DNA of 10,599 bases from Eubacteriales bacterium (GTDB lineage: Bacteria; Bacillota; Clostridia; Peptostreptococcales; Anaerovoracaceae), in contig JAQUJQ010000040.1 of assembly GCA_028680875.1 (NCBI GenBank), forward strand, positions 1 to 10,599, written 5' to 3'. Of this stretch, positions 4,744-10,475 are shown one piece after another. Each line of letters begins with the position of its first letter. The first letter of the stretch is position 1. The position numbers were made by a program, and so were the translations under genes. The notes beneath the pieces were generated by a model. The model searched no databases. It was not told where the DNA came from and was given only the letters and a program-made list of their open reading frames with translations.

Positions 4744-7734
4744 ATGGAAAAGATAAAAATGGTAATTGACGGAAAGGAGTGTTTTGGGCTTCCCGGGCAA
4801 ACCATTCTAGATGTTGCCAAAACAAATAATATTTTTATTCCCACCCTCTGCTTTGATGAACGGGTTGAAATCTATGGTGCATGTGGCATCTGTGTGGTAG
4901 AGGTGGAAGGAAATCCGAAGATGGTTAAGGCCTGTGCCACAATCATCGCACCTGACATGGTTGTTAAGACAAATACAGAAAGAGTCTTTGAATCCAGAAA
5001 GACCAACCTGGAGCTGCTATTATCCAACCACGTGGGAGACTGCAGACCTCCATGCGCATTGAATTGTCCTGCAGGTACTGATTGTCAAGGTTATGTGGGT
5101 TTAATTGCAAATGGGCAGTTTGGCCAGTCCGAACAGCTGATCAAAGAGAGAATTCCTCTACCCGGATGTATCGGGCGGGTCTGTCCTCACCCTTGTGAAG
5201 ATAATTGTCGGCGTAAACTTATCGATGAACCTATTTCCATTGCATGGCTGAAGCGTTTTGCTGCAGATATGATGAGAGCAAACCCTTATATCCCGGAAAT
5301 TGAACCGGAAACAGGAAAGAAAATTGCTGTGATTGGAGGCGGCCCTTATGGATTGTCTGCCGCCTATTATTTGCGGCAAAAGGGCCACGCAATCACCATT
5401 TATGAGGCTATGCCGGGTTTTGGAGGTATGCTTCGTTACGGCATTCCTCAATATAGACTTCCTAAGGAAATTATAGATGAAGAAGTGGCACAAATTGAAA
5501 AAATGGGTGTGGTGTTGAAGCCTGATACTCAAATTGGCAAAGACATTTCTTTTGAAACTATCCGTAAAGAATATGATGCAGTTATTCTGGGTATCGGAGC
5601 GTGGGTATCCACCGGTGTCGGTTGCCCTGGTGAGGATGCAGAAGGCGTAATTGGAGGAATTGATTTTCTCCGGAAGGTAATTAAGAAGGAAAAAATGGAC
5701 TTGGGTGATGTGGTTGCTATAGTCGGTGGAGGAAACACAGCGATGGATGCTTGTCGTACCGCCATAAGAATGGGTAAGAAAGTATACAACATCTACAGAC
5801 GTACCAAGGATGAAATGCCTGCAGACATGATTGAAATCGTTGAAGCAGAGGAGGAAGGGGTTATATTTAAAAACCTCACAAATCCACTGGAGATTATTAC
5901 GGATGAAGAAGGACATGTAAAACAAATCAAACTGCAGATTATGGAGCTTGGAGAGCCGGATGCAAGTGGCAGAAGAGCACCGAAACCAGTAGAAGGGAAA
6001 ACGGAGACACTGGATGTAGATAATGTGATTCTTGCGATTGGCCAAGCTGTTAACTCATCTGGATTTGAAAACATTGATTTAACACGAAAAAAAGGCATTG
6101 TCTATGATAAGGACACATTTATGACAAGTATGGAAGGTGTATTTGCCGGGGGTGATTGTGGAAACGACAAGATTTCCATCGCTATTGAAGCCATTGCTGA
6201 TGGAGGGAAAGTGGCTGACATTGTAGATGCTTACTTGGCAGGAAAAAAGAGTGGGTACAAAAAACCTTATGTTGTCGAAAGAGATGATGTGACGGAAAAG
6301 ACCTTCGAGGATCGTGAAAAACAATGCAGGCCGAAGATGAGTATGTTGGAAGCAATGGATAGAAAAGACAACTTTAATGAGGTGGTAGACGGATTTACTC
6401 CCGAGCAGGCTATTGAAGAAGGCAAGAGATGTCTGGAATGCGGTTGCGGCAAATACTACGAGTGTAAGCTTTATGACTATGCAAACCAGTATGGTGTTCA
6501 GCCGGAACGTTTAAGTGGAGATGTCAATCGGTTAGAATTTGAAGATGATCATCCCTACGTTATGCGAGATCCTAATAAGTGTATCCTTTGCGGACTTTGT
6601 GTACGAGTATGCGATGAAGTTATGGGAGCCACTGCTCTGGGTTTGGTAAAAAGAGGATTTGATACAACAGTTCAGCCTGCCCTTGAGAATCCTTTGGAAG
6701 AATCCGGATGCATATCATGTGGAAATTGTATCAGTGTATGTCCTGTTGGAGCATTGCTTCCAAAGGTGACTCATACAAAACCAATTCCATTAAAGACAAA
6801 GCCGGTTCGTACAATCTGTACCGAATGCGGGGTAGGCTGTCAGATTGATCTGAAGGTCAGTGGTACGAAAGTGGTCGGAGTGGAACCCGCATTTGGCCCT
6901 TCAAATGGAGGACTGCTTTGCATAAAAGGCAAGTTTGGTTATGCAAAGCTCTACTCAGAAAACAGACTTACAACTCCTCTTATTCGAAAGGATGGGAAAT
7001 TGGTGGAAGCTACTTGGGAGGAAGCGGTAGATCTTATTACGTTAAAGCTTAATGAGATCAAAGCCGGATCTGATCCACAATCTTTCGCTGCCTTTGCAGG
7101 GCACACGGTTAGCAATGAAGCTAAATTTATGTTGAATAAACTTATAAAAACGGTTTCCGGGACAGAGCCGGCATGGAAGGATACGGCATTTTATCCGGAT
7201 GATTCCAGTGATCAGGCTAAAGCTGTCGATGCCATTTGCAGAGCCGTTAAACATCATCAAAAGGGTGTCAATATTCTTACTTCCCTAAAGAGTTTTCAGG
7301 TTTTGGACGCTTTAAAAACCGGGAAGGCCAAGATCCTTTATCTTATGGGAGAAAATCCGTTAGATCCCGAAAAGAAGATTGAAGGGGTTGAGGATGCTCT
7401 TAAAAAGTGTGAATTCCTGGTGGTACAAGACATTTCCCTGAATGATACCGCCAAGCTGGCTGACGTAGTATTGCCTGCGGCCGGTTTTGCAGAATCCGAC
7501 GGTACTTTTACCAACATGGAAGGTCGGGTCCAGAGGATTCGGAAAGCTGTTCAGGCACCGGGAGTCTCTCTTGCAGACAGCAAGATTCTGGGAATGATAC
7601 TGACACGTATGGGCTGTGATATGGGATTCCGCTCAGCAGAGGATGTATTCGAAGAGCTTCGCAAAGAGAACCCTGCTTATGGGTATATCAGCTATGAAGC
7701 TTTGGAGCAGGACGGTTCCGCTCTGATAAAATAA
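4744..7734 (+). CDS. stnC: StnC-type fusion: [2Fe-2S] + NfnB/GltD-like FAD-NADP module + 2x[4Fe-4S] + shortened molybdopterin-oxidoreductase fold
   Basis: A 996-aa multidomain redox protein. (1) NuoG-type [2Fe-2S] domain, C36/C47/C50/C64. (2) GltD/NfnB-like Fe-S entry region with C100, C104, C108, C114 and C142, C147, C151, C155. (3) FAD fold with IAVIGGGPYG (194-203) and pyridine-nucleotide fold with VAIVGGGNTAMDA (324-336). YRRTKDEMPA (351-360) supplies the arginines that favour NADP, and GVFAGGDC (465-472) closes the FAD domain. (4) Cys-rich linker C563/C566/C568/C574. (5) 2x[4Fe-4S] ferredoxin, C613-C623 and C656-C666. (6) Molybdopterin-oxidoreductase start with C692/C695/C699/C726, then a shortened fold in which I find no catalytic Cys/Sec segment. 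Together with the NuoE- and NuoF-like partners this is the layout reported for Sporomusa StnABC, which couples NADH plus reduced ferredoxin to NADP reduction. ATG 4744 has GAGGTGA 5 bases ahead; GTG 4735 is in frame but overlaps that site. Confidence 0.85.
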   Translation: MEKIKMVIDGKECFGLPGQTILDVAKTNNIFIPTLCFDERVEIYGACGICVVEVEGNPKMVKACATIIAPDMVVKTNTERVFESRKTNLELLLSNHVGDCRPPCALNCPAGTDCQGYVGLIANGQFGQSEQLIKERIPLPGCIGRVCPHPCEDNCRRKLIDEPISIAWLKRFAADMMRANPYIPEIEPETGKKIAVIGGGPYGLSAAYYLRQKGHAITIYEAMPGFGGMLRYGIPQYRLPKEIIDEEVAQIEKMGVVLKPDTQIGKDISFETIRKEYDAVILGIGAWVSTGVGCPGEDAEGVIGGIDFLRKVIKKEKMDLGDVVAIVGGGNTAMDACRTAIRMGKKVYNIYRRTKDEMPADMIEIVEAEEEGVIFKNLTNPLEIITDEEGHVKQIKLQIMELGEPDASGRRAPKPVEGKTETLDVDNVILAIGQAVNSSGFENIDLTRKKGIVYDKDTFMTSMEGVFAGGDCGNDKISIAIEAIADGGKVADIVDAYLAGKKSGYKKPYVVERDDVTEKTFEDREKQCRPKMSMLEAMDRKDNFNEVVDGFTPEQAIEEGKRCLECGCGKYYECKLYDYANQYGVQPERLSGDVNRLEFEDDHPYVMRDPNKCILCGLCVRVCDEVMGATALGLVKRGFDTTVQPALENPLEESGCISCGNCISVCPVGALLPKVTHTKPIPLKTKPVRTICTECGVGCQIDLKVSGTKVVGVEPAFGPSNGGLLCIKGKFGYAKLYSENRLTTPLIRKDGKLVEATWEEAVDLITLKLNEIKAGSDPQSFAAFAGHTVSNEAKFMLNKLIKTVSGTEPAWKDTAFYPDDSSDQAKAVDAICRAVKHHQKGVNILTSLKSFQVLDALKTGKAKILYLMGENPLDPEKKIEGVEDALKKCEFLVVQDISLNDTAKLADVVLPAAGFAESDGTFTNMEGRVQRIRKAVQAPGVSLADSKILGMILTRMGCDMGFRSAEDVFEELRKENPAYGYISYEALEQDGSALIK

Positions 7735-7743
7735 TAGAAGAAA

Positions 7744-7796
7744 AAAGACAAGTGAGCTAGGTCAGGGATCGTCCCTAACCTAGCTCATTTGTCTTT
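7744..7796. terminator. Bidirectional intrinsic terminator between convergent stnC and thiT
   Basis: A stem of 24 positions: arm 7744-7768, arm 7772-7796, loop TCG. It has one C/A mismatch (7763/7777) and one G-T pair (7752/7788). Read on the minus strand the stem is followed directly by a T-rich run (complement of 7735-7743 and the A-run), a classic terminator for thiT. On the + strand the 3' arm ends in TTTGTCTTT, which should serve stnC less strongly. Confidence 0.9.
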
Positions 7797-7802
7797 AATA
7801 AC

Positions 7803-8441
7803 CTAATTGATTTGGGCTCTCAGCCTTCTGAAGGTATTGGGAATGGGAGGAAGGAAGAGAATAATCAGTGTTATGATTGCTTCAGGTCCAATGTAGGAAA
7901 TGTTGTAGTAAATAGACCAGGTAAATGCATTGAAGCCCTCCGGAGCATACTCACCAAAAAAGATGATCCCCGAGAGTAAGGCACAAAGATATCTGAAGAG
8001 AACTCCTAGCAAGTATCCGATTTGCAGGCTATACTTTTTGCTTCCGGCCAATCCGGCAAGGCCAAGGGCACCTACTGCCAGAGGATAGTCTAAAAGGAGC
8101 TGAATCGGGTGAATTACGTAGGGATTAAAGATTAAACCAACCAACCCGGCACACATACCGGCCATCACTGCTCTCCGAGTACCTAAAAGGTAAGCACAGG
8201 CTGTGATGGTAAGCATGCTGAAGGCAGTTATTGAACCTCCCTGAGGCATTCGAAAGATCATTATTTGGTTTAGTACCAGATAAAGGGCTACAAATATAGC
8301 CGACAGGACTAAGGCTTTAATATCCGTTTTTCTTTTTTTACCGGAAATTAAGATCCCTCCAAATAGAAGGATAATGACGGTCACAGTGATAATCTGGCCG
8401 GTGAGGGATTCAAAAAATCCCTGAAGTTGCTCTGCTGACAT
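7803..8441 (-). CDS. thiT: ThiT, thiamine-binding S-component of an ECF transporter
   Basis: A 212-aa membrane protein with about six to seven hydrophobic helices. ThiT binds thiamine and joins the shared EcfAA'T energy module, which is not in this window, to import it. Family marks are MPQGGSITAFSML (65-77), AGMCAGLVGLIFNPYVIHPIQLLLDYPLAVGALGLAG (94-130) and GEYAPEGFNAFTWSIYYN (163-180), where thiamine-contacting aromatic and Asn residues are found in characterised ThiT proteins. The TPP riboswitch directly upstream strongly supports the substrate. ATG at 8441 follows AGGAGG (8454-8449) with a 7-base T spacer. The protein is longer than the usual ~180-190 aa because of an extra N-terminal hydrophobic helix (about 16-34) ahead of a KKRK stretch. 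Confidence 0.92.
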   Translation of the reverse strand: MSAEQLQGFFESLTGQIITVTVIILLFGGILISGKKRKTDIKALVLSAIFVALYLVLNQIMIFRMPQGGSITAFSMLTITACAYLLGTRRAVMAGMCAGLVGLIFNPYVIHPIQLLLDYPLAVGALGLAGLAGSKKYSLQIGYLLGVLFRYLCALLSGIIFFGEYAPEGFNAFTWSIYYNISYIGPEAIITLIILFLPPIPNTFRRLRAQIN

Positions 8442-8480
8442 AAAAAAACCTCCTTAACAGCTGATGCAATAGGAGGGGAG
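8442..8480 (-). promoter_or_regulatory. TPP riboswitch expression platform: hairpin masking the thiT ribosome site
   Basis: On the minus strand CCTCCT (8476-8471) can pair perfectly with the ribosome site AGGAGG (8454-8449). This closes a 16-base loop and is followed by seven T residues that run up to the ATG. It could act as a terminator, as a ribosome-site sequester, or both. The overlapping CTCCCCT (8480-8474) can instead pair with AGGGGAG at the 5' edge of the aptamer (8618-8612), giving a plausible ligand-free alternative. This is inferred from pairing only. Confidence 0.65.
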
Positions 8481-8482
8481 AC

Positions 8483-8509
8483 TATCAACACAAGGGACTT
8501 GTATTGATA
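8483..8509 (-). repeat. Hairpin between TPP aptamer and expression platform
   Basis: Two 12-base arms (8509-8498 and 8494-8483 on the minus strand) pair around the 3-base loop TCC. Eleven pairs are Watson-Crick and one is G-U when read as minus-strand RNA. On the + strand the same position is an A/C mismatch, which points to the minus-strand RNA as the functional form. No T-run follows. It probably acts as a spacer or stacking helix in the riboswitch leader. Confidence 0.6.
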
Positions 8510-8514
8510 AAATG

Positions 8515-8622
8515 TGCTTCCCTACGCCGGTATTATCCGGATCAGGTGGTGAGGGTATGTAACCTGTTATAGGTTCACTCTCAGCCTTAATTGCCATTTA
8601 ATCGGCAATAGCTCCCCTAGCA
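8515..8622 (-). ncRNA. TPP (THI-box) riboswitch aptamer
   Basis: Read on the minus strand, the conserved TPP blocks appear in order. GGGGAGC begins at 8617 and is followed by an ATTGCC/GGCAAT hairpin, then GGCTGAGA. After that comes an optional AACCT/AGGTT hairpin and ACCC, then ACCTGATCCGGATAAT and ACCGGCGTAGGGAAGC. The outer P1 helix is short (TGCT/AGCA, 8622-8619 with 8518-8515). TPP aptamers sense thiamine pyrophosphate and normally lower expression when it is abundant. Its place 74 bases upstream of thiT fits that role. Confidence 0.96.
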
Positions 8623-8651
8623 AAATTAGCAAAATATTTTATTTCCTACAT

Positions 8652-8680
8652 AGTTTACACTGCATTAAGTGCTTTGTCAA
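8652..8680 (-). promoter_or_regulatory. Candidate promoter of the thiT riboswitch transcript, inside the 3' end of metY
   Basis: On the minus strand a perfect TTGACA (8680-8675), a 17-base spacer and TAAACT (8657-8652; 4 of 6). The -10 uses the metY stop codon. Predicted start is near 8645, about 23 bases ahead of the aptamer. There is no clear terminator after metY, so read-through from metY is an alternative source of thiT mRNA. Confidence 0.5.
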
Positions 8681-9929
8681 AGTCTTTTATAATATCGTCA
8701 ATATCTTCGATACCAACGGATACTCGAATCATTTCAGGTTGAATCCCACATTGCAATTGTTGTTCTTCTGTTAATTGACGGTGAGTAGTGCTGGCCGGAT
8801 GAAGAATACTGGTTCTTAGATCCCCCAGATGAACCACCATTGCAACTAAATCCAGATGTTTTGCCAAGGCTTTGCCGGCTGCAACACCGCCCTTTATACC
8901 GAAGGAAAGAATGCCGCTTTGTCCCTTAGGCAAATAGCGTTGTCCGATTTTATAGTAAGGATCCGTAATTAAACCCGGGTATCTAACCCAAGAAACTTTT
9001 GGATGGGATTCAAGAAATTTGGCCAGCTTTAAGGCATTATAACTATGACGTTCCATACGAAGATGAAGAGTTTCTAAGCCCAGATGGAAGAGAAAAGAGT
9101 TAAAGGGACTGGGCGTACAGCCATAATCCCGAATCAGCTGTGCCCTGGCTTTTACAATATAGGCAGCATTACCGAAGGTTTCCATATAGCGCAATCCATG
9201 GTAACTTTCATCCGGCTCCGTAAGATCAGGGAATTTGCCGTTATCCCAATTGTAATTGCCCCCATCGATGAGAACACCACCCAAACTGGTAGCATGACCA
9301 TCGATGTACTTTGTTGCGGAATGAACAATGATATTGGCTCCAAGATTAAATGGTTGACAAAGATAGGGGGTAGCTAAGGTGTTATCTACAATAAAAGGAA
9401 TGTCCAGCCTTTTTGCAACTTCTGAGAACTTAGAAAAATCTAGAACGTTTAAAATAGGATTCGCTAAAGTTTCGCCAAAGAGGGCTTTAGTATTGGGCCT
9501 TGCACAGGCTATGATTTCTTCAATTTCTGCATCCGGATCGACAAAGGTAGTATCGATCCCCAGCTTTCTCAGGGAAACCCGGAACAGATTGAAGGTGCCC
9601 CCATAGATTTTGGAGGAAGAAATGACATGATCTCCTGAATTGCAGATATTAATAATAGCAAAGAAGTTTGCACTTTGTCCTGAGGAAAGAGCAAGAGCTC
9701 CTACCCCGCCTTCTAATAAGGCCATTTTATTCTCAAAATGACTTGAGGTTGGGTTTCCCAGTCTTGTATAAAAAGGATCATCTGCTTTTAAATCGAAGAG
9801 GTCTGCCATTTGATCCGGATCCTCGTAGGAAAAGGTGGTGCTTTGTACAATGGGGATCACCCTAGGTTCTCCGGCCTTAGGTCGGTAAGCGCCTTGCACA
9901 CATTTTGTATCAAATTGATAATCACCCAT
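8655..9929 (-). CDS. metY: O-acetylhomoserine sulfhydrylase (Cys/Met-metabolism PLP enzyme)
   Basis: A 424-aa PLP enzyme of the gamma family that makes homocysteine from O-acetylhomoserine and sulfide, or acts on methanethiol. The PLP lysine is K207 in HSATKYIDGH, D182 in VDNTLATPYL should contact the pyridine ring, and Y54/R56 in FYTRLGNPT bind the phosphate across the dimer. The N-terminus (TKCVQGAYRPKAGEPRVIPI) and the C-terminal SILHPASTTHRQL and RVSVGIED blocks are typical. The length and the insertion around 225-250 (NWDNGKFPDLTEP) favour MetY over the shorter MetB/MetC relatives. ATG 9929 is chosen because GGGAGGAAAC sits just ahead of it; an in-frame ATG 57 bases upstream lacks a site and would lie at the candidate -10. 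It is cytoplasmic. No S-box or T-box leader is visible, so control is unknown. It is divergent from the NifU-like gene. Confidence 0.92.
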   Translation of the reverse strand: MGDYQFDTKCVQGAYRPKAGEPRVIPIVQSTTFSYEDPDQMADLFDLKADDPFYTRLGNPTSSHFENKMALLEGGVGALALSSGQSANFFAIINICNSGDHVISSSKIYGGTFNLFRVSLRKLGIDTTFVDPDAEIEEIIACARPNTKALFGETLANPILNVLDFSKFSEVAKRLDIPFIVDNTLATPYLCQPFNLGANIIVHSATKYIDGHATSLGGVLIDGGNYNWDNGKFPDLTEPDESYHGLRYMETFGNAAYIVKARAQLIRDYGCTPSPFNSFLFHLGLETLHLRMERHSYNALKLAKFLESHPKVSWVRYPGLITDPYYKIGQRYLPKGQSGILSFGIKGGVAAGKALAKHLDLVAMVVHLGDLRTSILHPASTTHRQLTEEQQLQCGIQPEMIRVSVGIEDIDDIIKDFDKALNAV

Positions 9930-9968
9930 TATTGTTTCCTCCCTGTTGTTTGACTTATATTGATTGAT

Positions 9969-9977
9969 ATTATAACA
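9969..9977 (-). promoter_or_regulatory. Candidate extended -10 promoter of metY
   Basis: On the minus strand TG-T-TATAAT (9977-9969) gives a consensus -10 with the extended TGn motif. The -35 region at the right spacing is poor, and a small CTGC/GCAG hairpin sequence (9981-9993) lies just upstream. The leader would be about 30 bases. Confidence 0.55.
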
Positions 9978-10018
9978 TAACTGCAAAAAGCAGACTAGGG
10001 TATATTTCTTATTTTGAC

Positions 10019-10047
10019 TTGAAAATGCAGCCCAAAAACATTATACT
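10019..10047 (+). promoter_or_regulatory. Candidate housekeeping promoter of the NifU-like gene
   Basis: TTGAAA at 10019-10024, a 17-base spacer and TATACT at 10042-10047. The start would be near 10054, with a 60-base leader to the ATG at 10114. It diverges from the metY promoter within the same 184-base intergenic stretch, in which I see no other gene. Confidence 0.6.
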
Positions 10048-10113
10048 GATATATGAAGAAATACAATATACACAGTAAACACAAAGTAGTAAATACATAG
10101 GAGGTTGGCTTTG

Positions 10114-10392
10114 ATGAAAGAAAAAATTCAGTCAGTACTGGAGGAGAAAGTTAACCCTCTTCTCGCATCACATTTTGGAGGAGCTAATCTTATAAGTTTT
10201 GAGAATAATATCGCAAAAATAAGACTGACAGGAGCTTGCAGTTCTTGCCCATCAGCCCAATTTACTATTGAAGATGTGGTTAAAACGATTATTATGGAAG
10301 AACTTCCGGAGGTCGAAGATGTAGTATTGGATACATCCGTCAGTGAAGACCTTTTAAAGATGGCCCATAAAATTTTAAACAAAGAGTTGTAA
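10114..10392 (+). CDS. Stand-alone NifU C-terminal-domain (Nfu-type) Fe-S scaffold protein
   Basis: A 92-aa cytoplasmic protein covering only the NifU C-terminal domain. The cluster-binding C-x2-C is present as GACSSCPSAQFTIED (C42, C45), in the usual strand-turn-helix context, and the segment IRLTGAC matches the family. Such Nfu-like proteins form a bridging [4Fe-4S] cluster between two monomers and pass clusters to client enzymes. ATG 10114 has AGGAGG (10099-10104) 9 bases ahead; an in-frame TTG at 10105 touches that site and is less likely. The gene lies just before abfD, whose product needs a [4Fe-4S] cluster, so a maturation role is conceivable but unproven. The last 20 residues (SEDLLKMAHKILNKEL) form a helix beyond the core domain. 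Confidence 0.88.
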   Translation: MKEKIQSVLEEKVNPLLASHFGGANLISFENNIAKIRLTGACSSCPSAQFTIEDVVKTIIMEELPEVEDVVLDTSVSEDLLKMAHKILNKEL

Positions 10393-10409
10393 ATGTAAAA
10401 TTATTACAT
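10393..10409. repeat. Short inverted repeat abutting the sigma-54 promoter
   Basis: ATGTAA (10393-10398) and TTACAT (10404-10409) flank AATTA. The right arm shares its last base with the TGGCAC element and the left arm starts one base after the NifU-like stop codon. It may be an operator or chance in AT-rich DNA. Confidence 0.35.
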
Positions 10410-10424
10410 GGCACAATCTTTGCA
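10409..10424 (+). promoter_or_regulatory. Sigma-54 (RpoN) -24/-12 promoter of abfD
   Basis: TGGCACAATCTTTGCA fits the TGGCAC-N5-TTGCW consensus. The GG (10410-10411) and GC (10422-10423) are separated by exactly 10 bases. Predicted start is near 10435, leaving a leader of about 41 bases to the abfD ATG. Sigma-54 promoters need an enhancer-binding activator; none is encoded here. Confidence 0.85.
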
Positions 10425-10475
10425 TATATTATTAACTATATTTATCTCATAATGTTGTAGAAAAGGAGTGGTATT

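Noticed and set aside
5158..6045. 295-codon open frame on the minus strand inside the large fusion gene
   Set aside because: It is antisense to strongly conserved coding sequence, is rich in Cys/His/Ser/Phe with no recognisable domain, and has no sensible ribosome site. Treated as a frame shadow.
7732..7743. In-frame selenocysteine or read-through extending the large fusion protein
   Set aside because: The gene ends in TAA closely followed by TAG, there is no in-frame TGA, and the following stem-loop is a terminator with a T-rich flank rather than a SECIS-like element.
9930..10113. Possible S-box (SAM) or T-box leader ahead of metY
   Set aside because: I looked for the S-box conserved core and the T-box sequence on the minus strand and found neither. 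The leader from the likely start is only about 30 bases.
10296..10307. GGAAG-AA-CTTCC palindrome inside the NifU-like gene as an enhancer site for the sigma-54 promoter
   Set aside because: The distance (about 130 bases upstream of the predicted start) is suitable. But the sequence simply encodes conserved-looking EELPE, is short, and has no second copy nearby.
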